From positions 806,001 to 870,000 of the forward strand of contig NC_016459.1 of the NCBI RefSeq assembly GCF_000226115.1: a stretch of DNA of 64,000 bases, read 5' to 3'. Below the pieces are notes generated by a model. It did no database searches, had not been told where the DNA came from, and saw only the letters and a program-made list of their open reading frames with translations. Source of the DNA: Thermothielavioides terrestris NRRL 8126. Taxonomy: Eukaryota > Ascomycota > Sordariomycetes > Sordariales > Chaetomiaceae. Positions 10,934 to 21,800 of this stretch are shown here, piece by piece. Within the stretch, counting starts at the first letter, position 1; each line of letters opens with the position of its first letter. The position numbers were made by a program, and so were the translations under genes.

Positions 10934-12174
10934 TGCGGCCGAGTCCAGGAGGAGGGTCACAGTTGACGTTCTTTGGCCGTCGAAAGAAAAAGGAGAGCAT
11001 TGGGGACGCGGGTTCAACCTTGCGGCAGACCCGCCCACTGAGATCGGCAATGCTCGGCCCCTCGCTCGCTTCGCTCGTTTGATCCTCTGGTTTATGGGAC
11101 CTTAACTGCATAACGTTGGTACGTTAGAGCCCCGCTGTTTGGACACACCCGGAATATTCGCAAGAACTACCTACTTTACACTAGTGTCCATACGTACACG
11201 AGGACCCGACTCGCCAAGCTGGAGTCGTGTCGGATCGAGTCCCGAATACCCGCACGCGTTTGACCAGACATGGGTCCTTAAAAGGGTTGCGGCGTTACCG
11301 AAGCGCGCCATCAGGCCGGGCTGGCTCGGGCACCCTTGTACGGATATGTCTTCAACCACGGCTCCCCATAACTCCAGGTACTGTGGTTGCAAGCAAAAGT
11401 TAGTCACCCGTGTCAGGTACCGACCAGGATCAGTGTACAGGCGAGTTTCCTCGCAGAACGCGTAGCAAAATCGTGTTTTCGCTCCACAAAACATTCTCAT
11501 CACCTGCAATGTCCCCGGCTAGTACCTAGCAAGGGGGACTAACTTACATAAGGTACCCATCACACCACAGTACGTCCGTATTCTGTACACTATGTAACGT
11601 CACTGAGTAAGCTCGGTCCGGGCCTAAGGGCTTCTTCCTTCCCTCCCGAGTCGATCGGTCCGAACGGATACCACACCCGGCCTTTGAGAGTCTTCCCGCA
11701 GTACTCTCGCCGTCCGAACCACTCCAGGACGCTACGGTCATTCGCAAGGCGCTCGCTAAGCACCACGGAATGAATGTATCTGAATCGTTGTCCGACACAT
11801 GGAACAATGATCTGGGTGCGGTCAACCAGTGGGCAATACGCTAGGGCTGGGGGGCCGTATTCAGTGGAACTTCCGTAAAGTGGCAGCGCTCCGGGCAACC
11901 ACCCCACGATGATCGCGTTAAGCTGTCGTACTTGGGATACAAGTCGGCGATGGACAAGGTGCGTGCAGCGAAGCCGGAGCTCTCGGGAACAGAAGACCAC
12001 TGTTCGTCACGCAAATCCTTCCGGGCATACCTAAGTCCAGGTATTCCGCGAAGTAATCCTGCAGCACAGTCAGACACCAATACGCTATACGCTTCCGAAT
12101 ACGCCAAATACGCTGCCGCAAGCGAAGGCGCTATGTCGCTCGTCGGGAAAGACAGTTTTGCCTTCAGATTTGGG
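10934..12174. other. Intergenic region holding a MITE-like repeat
   Basis: Divergent genes flank this stretch, so both promoters should lie inside. It contains the repeat at 11378-11573. No further gene is supported; long antisense frames near 11841-12269 overlap the promoter of the next gene and lack motifs. Confidence 0.55.
11378..11573. repeat. MITE-like dispersed repeat, copy 1
   Basis: This 196-bp segment closely matches 55417-55604, with short indels and scattered substitutions. The longest shared block includes the run CAAAATCGTGTTTTCGCTCC, and another is AATGTCCCCGGCTAGTACC. Its ends are inverted: GTACTGTGGT on the left and ACCACAGTAC on the right, consistent with a TA-flanked non-autonomous DNA transposon. 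It has no coding capacity. Confidence 0.7.
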
Positions 12175-12181
12175 TATAAAA
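12175..12181 (+). promoter_or_regulatory. TATA box upstream of the secreted hydrolase
   Basis: TATAAAA stands 100 bases before the ATG at 12276, a good distance for a fungal core promoter. The leader between them is AC-rich, as fungal 5' UTRs often are. Confidence 0.5.
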
Positions 12182-12275
12182 TGGCCGCCTTCCCAAGGCC
12201 AGTCCTCAAAAGACTGAACTCGGCAGCGACATAGCACCCATTCAGCGCAACACAGGAGCCCAGCAACACAGCGCA

Positions 12276-13624
12276 ATGAGCAACATCCGGTCCATCGTCT
12301 CCTTTTCCGCGCTTCTGGCTCTAAGCCAAGCCGGATCGAGTGCCGCAGCTACCGTCACAAAGCAATGCGTCCAGCTCGAGGTGCCGGTCCCCGTTGTCGC
12401 CACCAATCGCCGCTACAGCATGCCCCGGGTCGAGAGCACTATTGATGCCATAGACTGGACGGTAACTGTCACAACGTGGTCGACCCCCAGCGCCATGGAC
12501 CGTGTCACCGGGCTCTACCCCGTCAACTCCACGTTCAGGATCAACGCGCAGCTGTGCGTCCCGCCGCGGAACGGGGCAAAATCGGACATTTTGCAGATTG
12601 CCACGCCCGGACTGGGCTTTGACAAGAGGTCAGTTTGGTTTTTTGACTTGAGCAACTGAAGCTGACTGTGCCTGCCTTCGGCAACAGATATTGGGACGTG
12701 GAGCTTAAGCCGGAGGAGTACTCGTACGTTGATGCGGCAGTCAGCAAGGGGTACTCCATCCTCACCTACGACCGACTGGGCACGGGAAAATCACAGAAGC
12801 CCGACGCATACGACGTCGTGCAAATCCCGACCGAGGTCGAGATCCTGGCGGGCCTCACGAACCTCGCTCGCAGCGGCAAGCTGATCAGCTCGTCCAAGGT
12901 GCTCGGCAGCACGCACCCCGTCCCAAAGCTCCAGCCTTCCAAAGTCGTCCAGGTCGGCCACGCGTACGGCGCGTACCTGATTACGGTCGCGCTAGGGAAG
13001 TACGGCCGTCTGGCCGACGGCGCCGTCCTGACCGGCTTCCTCCTGACTAACCTGACGCGGATGCTCGACGTGCTGAATTACGACCACGCGTTCGCGCGGC
13101 AGCACGATCCCGTCCGCTTCGGCGAGTACACCTCGGGATACTTCGTGCTCGAGACCGAGAGCTGCCTCCAGAAGCTCTTCCTCCGCAAGGGCGCCTTCGA
13201 GCCGGCGCTGCTGGCCTACACCGAGCGCATCAAGCAGCCCGAGGCCGTGGGCGAGTACGCCTCGGAGGGCACCAGTCCGCTGACGCCTGCGGCGGAGTTT
13301 GAGGGGCCGGTTTTGGTGAGTTTTCTTTCCACCGGCGGTACCCGGGTTCTTTTCATTTTGTCTGCCCCATTTGGAGGTTGGACGGGACTACCACTGACGA
13401 TCTGCGCCCCCAAACAAGCTCTTCAATGGCGAGTTCGACAACTTCGTCTGCATCGGGACTGCAGAAATGTCTACGATGAAGACGCCACGAGGAATGTGTT
13501 TCAGCACGCTGTCAATGTCACCTCCTACCTGCAGCCCAACACCGGCCACGCGCTGACGGTGGCCACCAACGCTTCGGCCGGCTACGAGGTCATTCTGCAG
13601 TACTTGGACTCCCACGGACTGTAG
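12276..13624 (+). pseudogene. Secreted alpha/beta hydrolase with frameshift and lost nucleophile
   Basis: Exons 12276-12628, 12688-13315 and 13419-13624 follow GT..AG rules (introns 59 and 103 nt). An N-terminal signal peptide is evident (hydrophobic SIVSFSALLALSQAGSSAAA). Exon 2 gives TYDRLGTGKS and the nucleophile elbow, which reads GHAYG instead of GHSxG (Ala at about 210). Exon 3 begins LFNGEFDNFVCIG, matching the acid-residue strand of this fungal hydrolase family. The homologous end (CRNVYDEDA...GHALT...YLDSHGL) is then in another frame: one G is missing in the GGG at 13455-13457. Known members are secreted hydrolases of undefined substrate. With both the Ser-to-Ala change and the frameshift, the gene is probably dead, although a sequencing error could explain the frameshift alone. 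Confidence 0.75.
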
Positions 13625-14335
13625 GCTCCTGTCGAGCCTGGTGATTATGGCACTCGTGGGCGGGACTGGAGGGCCTGTTTGCCCAGGACAGCTCAGTTGC
13701 AGATCCCTTTCAATTCCTTTTTGTGATGCCATATCTTGTCACCAGCCCTTTCGTTCGGGAGGGTATTCTGTAAAGAGTTAAGCCACGCTTTCCGGCAATG
13801 GCTGGAGTAGAATTGGCCCGTCATTGCTCCAGAATGAAAGGTGGACAATCATTGCGTGAGTTCTCCCGGCCTTGGCCGCTGTGGCGTCGCCCACTCTCTG
13901 CCAATGAGGCGCGGCCGGTTGTTCGATCCGCGAGACTCTCAACAACTCAAAGGATATCCAGGCCAGTTTTCTCGTTGATCTGCGTTGCCTTTTGTTGGTG
14001 CCTAGTCCACCACTCCACCGGACCGCGTCACTCCGCGTAAGCTGCGGAGCTGTATCCTGCCGACCCATCCCCCGCCCACCGGAGGCTCTGCCATGCTGAA
14101 CTTCAGTCGTTTGTTTGATGCTCTAATAAAGGCCAGCGAGCCGCGCTCAAGTGGACCCTGCTTCAGCCGCTTCACTTAATCTCACCTTGGCCATCGCAGA
14201 TCTTGAAAAGATACAACACTTCTCCCCAAACCTCTGCCTCCCCTTATACCGCAGAGAACCGGCAGTCCACCCAAATCTCGACCATCACTTCATACCACCG
14301 AGTATCAGACCAGTCACAACGCACCTCAGCCCGCC
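13625..14335. other. Intergenic region, no supported gene
   Basis: 3' UTR of the hydrolase and promoter/leader of the next gene. A pyrimidine- and CA-rich leader precedes the ATG at 14336. No motif-bearing frame is seen. Confidence 0.55.
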
Positions 14336-15751
14336 ATGGCTTCCCTCCCCTCCCTCCCGCCATCCGCCACAACCTCCATCCTCCGGGCTGCGCTCCACGA
14401 CCGCGTGGTGGGCGTCCTCGTCGGCTCCGCCCTCGGCGACGCCATCGGGCTCTACACCGAGTTCCTCACCGCCGCCGACGCCGCCGCCGCCTATCCCACC
14501 CGCACCTTCACCCTGACCGCCACCCCACACCCAACCCCCTTCAAGCTCGACATGCACCGCGCGCCCAAAGAGTTAGGCCACTGGACCGACGACACCGACC
14601 ACGCCCTGCTCATCCTCCTCGCCTTCCTGCACACCGCCCGCACCAGCCCCAGCAGCCCCAACCCCAGCACGCACCCACCCGCAAACGCAACCCCGCAAGC
14701 CAACCCGTCCCCACCCCCGCCCCCGCTCCCCACCCAACATGACCTCGCCTTGCGCCTCCACGCCTAGGTGCACGCCGGCCTGCGCCCGCTCGAGACAATG
14801 CCCCTCGGCCTAGGCCGACTCGTCGGCACGGTAGTGTCCTCAGCAGGCTTCGACGCGGACCCGGCGCGCTGCGCGCGCGCCGCGTGGGAGCGCGCCGGCC
14901 GCCGCCCCGCGCCCAACGGCAGCCTCATGCGCACGCACCCCGTGGGGATGATCTGCCTGTGGCGCGCGGAGGGCGAGGCGTTTGCGCTTGCCGCGGCGCT
15001 GTCGCGCGTCACGCATGCCGATCCAAGGTGCGTGCTTGCTTGTGTCATCGGGACGGGGCTGGTCAGGGCGTTGGTGAGGGGGGCGGTAAGTGGTGAGGGG
15101 GAGGTGGATGCGTTGGTGGAGCGGGCGGTCGAGTGGTGTAGGGGGGAGGATGCGGAGGGGATGGCGATGGTGAATGTGGAGGAGCTGTGGAGGCATGTGA
15201 AGCCCGATGGGGGGCTGGAGGCGCTGCAGTTGGATGAGCGGGCGGCGATCGGGTACGTGTATAAGACGCTGGGGTCCGGGGTGGTGCTGCTGCGGATGGC
15301 GATGCGTAGGATGGCGGCAAGTCAGGGCGGGCTGCTGGACAGGACTCGTCTGTTTGAGGAGCTGATCACCGACCTGGTCATGCGCGGCGGGGATGCGGAT
15401 ACGAATGCCTGCTTTGCGGGCGCGCTCCTGGGGGGGTATCTCGGGTACTGCGCCCTGCCGGACCACTGGAAGCATGGCCTGAAGCACGAGGCATGGTTGC
15501 TTGGCAAGGCGGAGGCGCTGTGCCAGGTGCTGGGGCTTAAGGACGGGGAATACAACGGCAAGGACGATAAAGACACCGAGGTCCATGGCGGCAAGCCGGA
15601 GTTGAGCAAGGAAGAGATGGAAGTGCGCTGGATGCTGCTGCAGCAAGCCATGGTCAAGAAGATGGAAGATGCGGCGAAAGCGGCTGCTTCATCTGCCAAG
15701 GATACTTCGTCGAGGTGGCCCTTTGCGTGGCTGTCAAATGGTCCAAAGTAG
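14336..15751 (+). pseudogene. ADP-ribosylglycohydrolase family protein with an in-frame TAG
   Basis: A single intronless frame of 471 codons is broken only by TAG at codon 144 (14765-14767). Family features stand on both sides. Before it: VVGVLVGSALGDAIGLYTEF (GDAIG at 34-38) and HWTDDTDHALLIL (metal-binding TDDTD at 85-89). After it: HAGLRPLETMPLGLGR, PNGSLMRTHPVG, and GGDADTNACFAGALLGGYLGYC, whose Asp353 and Asp355 match the C-terminal metal ligands. The stop stands where relatives usually have Trp, so TGG to TAG is likely. Enzymes of this fold remove ADP-ribose from proteins or small molecules with two Mg ions. A Pro/Ser-rich insert (residues 105-135) precedes the stop. Initiation at a downstream ATG would lose the first metal site. 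The gene lies about 1 kb left of RIP-mutated DNA. Confidence 0.82.
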
Positions 15752-16736
15752 CTCTGGGCATAAGCGCGTGGTGGCAAGAACAGCAGTAGGTGCGTTTGGT
15801 CAATTTGCTGGCCCGCCCGTTAAACCAGCAGCTGGAGTTTGTACTCAATACTTCATTACTTGGTTGTGCCCCTTGACAGTTCGCTGAGAGGTGTTTGGGT
15901 GCCAGCTGCTTAACGCCCCCTACTCCAGCTCAACCGGCGTGCAGATTCTGTTCTTGCTTGGAATTAGCTTCCAGGCCGCATTTCCCGGGACAGATGGCGG
16001 ATATCCCAGGGCGACAAGGCAGATTCTCCAGGCCTTGTCCGCTGTATTAATGCAGTCCCAGACAAATGCCCTCTGCTACCTCAAGCTGCCCCCCTCCCAT
16101 TCGGTGTACTAGTAGTAGTGTACTCGAACCTCTGCGTGTGGTATTGGCCCGGAGCTGGTTCGGGTGGTCGCTTGACTTTGTTCTGTGAGTGCGGCACGGC
16201 AGTCTGACCCGGTGATTAATTGCCCTCCCAAGACAGTTCAGGGCCCAGAGGGCTCCCGAAATGTACTCAGTAGGCCTGGAAAAAGGCTCATAAGCTTGAT
16301 GGCTGGGTTGGACAGCTCTTATGAGCTGCTGTTATCTCCAATAGCAAGGTTGGTAATCGATCATTCCCGACTGCGACATCCTTCCAGCGTCCCGACCAGG
16401 GCAACCCAGAGAGTTATCGCACCACACCACGTTGAGCACGAAACCAGCTGAGTGGCGTGGAAGTAACATGGGTTTTATTTAAATATGCAGCGTGGCGCAT
16501 ACCGAAGGCGCCATTGGCTGGTCCGTCATTCACGGGTCGAGCTATGTTACGGTGACAGTTCAGCCGCGTGGTCTATCCTTCCCGCGACGGTCTTCCCCGC
16601 CTTCATACGTTAACGGCTAACGGCGGACCAGTTGAGGACTCGAACGATCCCGGCAGGGGGGGCCGGGGCTGGGGGGAGGGGGCCTCGGGCTTCCCACTGC
16701 GCCACCCAACTCCCTGGAAACCGTTCCTCCAAAGCC
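15752..16736. other. Intergenic region between the glycohydrolase and the outer LTR element
   Basis: No gene is supported. Pol III-like boxes occur on the minus strand at 16694-16704 (TGGCGCAGTGG) and 16636-16645 (GTTCGAGTCC), but no cloverleaf forms. Base composition is still normal here, so RIP has not spread this far left. Confidence 0.5.
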
Positions 16737-16954
16737 TGTGATACCGGATGCTCCTGTGCATATAAATAGATGATGACCCCATCTGGGTCAGGCTCTAGGT
16801 TAGGGTTGCTCCATACAGGGTTAGCCCTGCATAGCCCATGCGCCCCACACACTGCTAAGATATCTTGGCAGTGGAGGGAGCCTCCCCACATCGAATAGAT
16901 TATCACTCATTCCACCATTGTATCTATATACTACTATTGTGTACTATCGTATCA
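16737..16954 (+). repeat. 5' LTR of the outer Gypsy element
   Basis: 218 bp, same length as its partner at 37924-38141. The outward half keeps CpA/TpG (for example CTGTGCATATAAATAG), while the inner end is RIP-mutated (TATCTATATACTACTATTG). It contains a TATAAAT that could have been its promoter. Confidence 0.85.
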
Positions 16955-17387
16955 AATAGTAGCTACGACTTACGATCGCGCTAACCGCCATCTTATTTAT
17001 TCTATTTAATCGATTAAATTTATCGATCGAACTATTTGAGTATCCGCAAGCTATCGCAACGGCTCACCTACAAGAGGCCTCTACATTCTACACGGAAGTC
17101 AACCGCAACCACCATCTCTACCAAGCTGTCAGCCTACACTGGCATCCACTATACCTCCCCTCCCGCCAAGCGCTATAGTCCCTATGTTCTATATAGTCAA
17201 GAAGGCTATATCTTAGCAAATTTTTACACTCTCCTAATCTAAGGCTCGTCGAAGCTTATATCCTACTTACACTGACACCCTCGATACTACAGAGTCCCCC
17301 GACTAGTATATAGCTAGTATCTAAAGCTATTACTATATTCTATACAGTTGTTAGCTGCCCTGTTCTAATCTATATCTACTTTACTAC
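16955..17387 (+). other. 5' leader of the outer Gypsy element
   Basis: Internal DNA between the outer 5' LTR and the nested insertion. It is AT-rich and has no long frame. It ends in CTAC, the 4-bp sequence repeated at 30352-30355 after the nested element. The primer-binding site should lie near 16955 but is not recognisable after mutation. Confidence 0.6.
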
Positions 17388-17886
17388 TGGATTAGGGTGA
17401 TGGACTACCTAGACATAGGGGACCCAGTTTTTCTGTTTTTCTATTTGTCTCAGAGCGTTGCATTCGTTGCCAGGGGAGGTCTGACCCTCTGATCACATGT
17501 ATTTAAGTGGGCTAAGCCCATCTTCTTTATCATTAAGTAAGACATCAAGTAGTTGTCAATATACGTTCGTTGACACTACGTTGGTAGTTCTCCTTCTTCT
17601 AGGAAGGCTATTGAGCCTCTCCTTTTATTGTCCTACCTCTATCTAGACGATAGGCATTCGAGCTATTGAGCTCTAACTATATTCTCGTTGTCTTTTGTCT
17701 TTTCTACTATATCCTACTAGATATATCTAAGCTATATATCTTCCTTTTAAGAGATATCCTTCCTACTATTCTATATATATTATCTTCATTTGTCTAAAGG
17801 GGCACTACATTCCTCTAGGGACTATCTTATACGCCTAGTCCTAGGTATAGTAGGGTAGGTTGATATAGAGGTTTTATACTATTTCA
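17388..17886 (+). repeat. 5' LTR of the inner Gypsy element
   Basis: 499 bp, collinear with 29853-30351. The first ~200 bp keep many CA/TG dinucleotides, while the second half is strongly TpA-enriched. That is the mirror image of its 3' partner. Confidence 0.87.
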
Positions 17887-18839
17887 AATAGAGGCTCAAT
17901 TAGGGAGGAGCTTAGCTCTATATCTAAATGGGATAGTATAGACTACAAAGTCTTCTAAGATCGTAGAACTATACGATACTATATTGATAGCTATATAACG
18001 ATGATACGACCAACCTATTAAGGCTTTAGTATACCGATACTAGTATCTCTAGGAGGTATAGAAACCTGTTGAGGTATATATATTCTAGGGGTCTATTGAG
18101 ACCTTGTCCTAGGAGTCCTTCCTTTGCTTAGACGATATAGGGTATCGAAAAGATATCCTATTATCCTTAACACTTTAAAGACCTATTAAAGCTTCATTAT
18201 TATCAATATAATAGTTGTAAAACGCTAACCTAATCAAAAGACGATAGTTCTATCCTCCTAAGTAGAGATAGGGGTAGAATTTTTATCGATCGTCATTTTC
18301 TTCTTTAGTCTAGCCAAACTAATTACGAAAGTAGTTAAACGTAGTAGCTACTTATAAGCTTCTAAGCTTAGGGCTATACCTTTATAACACTTAGCTCCTT
18401 CTAATAGTATATCTAGCACTGTTTTATATTAGATATAAAGTCTTAGTATAGACATTTACTTTTCTTTTTAAGAGCTATACTCTTACTACTATTACACTAG
18501 TTGGGTTTAGTATATTAGTTGCTAGAGGTATCTAGGTAATCTATAAAGAACCTATAGTCATCCTTTAGGGCCTTTAGACTATATATTCTAAAGGAACCTA
18601 GCTATTTAAGAGGTTTTCTTCCTCTAGATAGACGTTGAAGAAGTCGATATTCCTATAGAAGTATATATATCAGTCTTTTTATAGTCTATCGATATAGTCA
18701 TTACCTTTCTTAAAGACGATAGCTAAACGTCTAATAACTAGACTCTAGCAATATATATATATATTGTCTATAGAAGCTCTAAGAATCCTATTGACCTCTA
18801 TAATACTATTAATCCTAATACTAACCTCCGAAGAAGAGT

Positions 18840-21800
18840 CTAAGGATATATCTGTCTTATAGCCTTTCCAAGGTATACTAAGCGAAGAAGACCTAGCCAA
18901 AGTAGCGTAGATACCTCTTCTATCTTCGCTAGATACCTTTACTCCGCCTATCTATATAGAGGCATCTACGGTAATACCTTCTAGTCAATCCGAAGCTAAA
19001 GCTCTAAAGAAGATAACTAAGTATATTCTTACTACTACGCTTAGTGTAACCTTTCTAACCTTAATGAAGGCTAGCCTTTAGGGCTACTTCTTTAGTTAAA
19101 ATACTATATAATAGATTAAGACCTTCGAGGAGATATATAAAGCTTATTAAGTCACTAATAACAAGACCTATATATACCTATTTAAGCTCTAGTATAATAC
19201 TATAATCTAGCTTATTATTTATTATTAGGAGAAAAAGGACTAAGAGACCTAGGCCGCTTTCAAAGCTAAGTTCCTAAAGCGTTAGAAGGGCAACGACCCT
19301 AAGTAGTATAGTAATAGAGGTTACCTTTATAATCTAATTGAAGGGAGATACTAGCTAGTCGATAAGGTTATCTACAACTACTTTAAGTTGATTGACTATA
19401 TATACGTTATTGCCCTTGCTAAAGTTTATAAGGAGCTATAGTATATAATCGTTCTAATAGTGTAGTATACGTTTAATCAATAGATCTAGGTAGCTCTTAA
19501 GGACTATTAGCGTACTTTGAAGAAGGACAATAAGGACTTTATCTATACTACAAAGTAGGTAGACTTCCTTAAGTTCGTTTAGGATACTCTTTAGAAGGGT
19601 CTCAATGTAGGAGACCTCTTCCTTAAGATCTATAAGTATAAGATCGATCTATAGAAGTACTACTCGCCTCTAGCTACGTTTACTATTAAGACGACTCCTA
19701 AGTTGTAAGAGTAGAAAGAGGAGGAGCTAAAGAAAGCTTTTATATCTACGCCTAACGATATCGACGATCTAGTTAATTAGCTCTAGTGTCTATATATCTA
19801 GAAATAGAAGATCGCTAAGTAGTTCAAATAGAAGATTAAGGCCCTTTGTTTATACGAAATCGATTCTACTTCTAACGAGATTGAGGTTCTTTAGATATAT
19901 TTCTAGTAGTAGCGGAGCCGCTTATAGGAGAGACGTATTGACTTCGTCATTGGTCTATATATTGATAGTCGTCCTCCTAGCTATAGTAGACTTATAAGCT
20001 CTAGCTATTGCTATTATTGTAGTGACTCTGACTATATAGTCCTCGAGTATATAGAAGCTATAAAAGCTATAGCTATAGGTCTAATATATTATAAAGGTAT
20101 AGACTACTACCTTGGCGATAGGAGCAAGAAGGGCTATACACTAGCTAAGACAATCACCTTTATAAAGGTAGATATTGACAATATATAAGAGGTTAGCAAG
20201 ATTGGCTAGCTCGTTCTTATATATATAGTCTATTGTCTACAATATAATAGCTACCCTATATACTAGGTATATTATTGTAAGTATAAGCGTCTAAATAGTT
20301 GCTTATTCAAGCTAGATATGTCCCTAGTGTTAAACAAGTACTACCTCTAGTAGCCTAAGCTATATTAGGAGCCTATAACCATCTAGACAACGATCAATCG
20401 TCTTATATACGAAAAGGAGCCTAAGCTTACCTCCACCTTCTATTATATAGCGTCTAATCAATTGTCGTTTTATATAGTCCTATTAAAGGGAGGTTATATC
20501 TTAACTTAGAAGGTTGTCCTACGACCTATATTGAAGGCTAACGAATTCTATCGACTACCTCTTCCTCTCTTTGACTAGATTAAGGGGGAAGCTAAGGAGG
20601 AAGTGGACAAGGAAACAGAGACTATACTTCAAGGTATACCGCCTACTAAACGTCGGTTCGCTAAAGACGAAAAGGAAGACGATATCTAGATAGATAGTAC
20701 TCCTATACCTCTAGCGGAGCTACCTTATATAACTATCCTTAAGAACCTAGCTATAGTAAGTTGGGCGAAGAAAGAGGAGCTATAGCCTAAAGTATCGCTA
20801 TCGAAAATCGCTATATTACCATTGTATATAAAGGATATAATCTATACTATAATAAAGGCGAAGACTAGTCTAACCTTTAATAACTTAGTCTATATTTTGT
20901 CTAAGTATAAGGACGCTCTAATTATATATTTGTAAAGCATTTCTATTAACGTTGAGGTTATTGACTATAAGGGGTCTAGTGTTCCTAAGCCTAATGGACT
21001 AACCATTGTACTAAAAGATATAGGGGTCTACGTATAGGCTCTATATACTAATGTAAATATATTTAATAGTCTTTGCTCTAGCTAGACTAAGACAGTTCTA
21101 GTAATCTTCGGAGTTATTAAAAACAGTGTATAGGGTATCTATATAGAAAGCCTCTAGGAGCGCTAGATTTGTAAAGGTCCACCTAGAGACATTGACGATT
21201 GTATCTATACTCTACTTTAGAAGTCTATCTCAACGCTTTCGGTCTTAGAGTATATAGAACTTAGTACAATAATAAGAGTATAGTTGCTTCCTACTCTATA
21301 TATCTAGTTTAAGAAAGGATATTATAATAAGTATCTCGCCCTAATCGACTCTAGTTCAAAGTACAACTATATCTCGATAAACGTTGTTAAAAAATATATA
21401 TTGCTATATTGGCCTACTAAGGTCGTTTCGAAGGGTCTTTATAGCTTAGCACTATTCTTTAGAGAGACCTAGGTCACTCTTTACCTAGGTAGAGTCAACA
21501 TCAACCTTTACTTCTTTATAACTAAGGACACTACTAGTAGATACAAAGTAATCTTTAGTATATCGTTCATCAAGGATACTGCTCTAACCTTCGATTACTA
21601 CGATAGTAATCTAATTACTACTAATCTACTTATAGAGGGAAAGATAGTCTAGGCGTATATTGTCTCTAAGAAGATTGCCTAGTGGAATCGCCTATTATCT
21701 CTAATATAACTAGCCGTTTAAGGACAATTCTAGAGATTGACGAAGAGTCCTAAAAGAATCTTTAACTAGATAGAGATAGAGGAAGGCGAGACTATCCTTA

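Noticed and set aside
16630..16713. tRNA-like element on the minus strand next to the outer LTR (A box, B box, partial acceptor pairing)
   Set aside because: The T-stem does not pair and the middle is homopolymeric C, so no tRNA can be claimed. Ty3-like targeting upstream of a Pol III gene would be attractive, since the LTR starts about 24 bp away, but cannot be supported.
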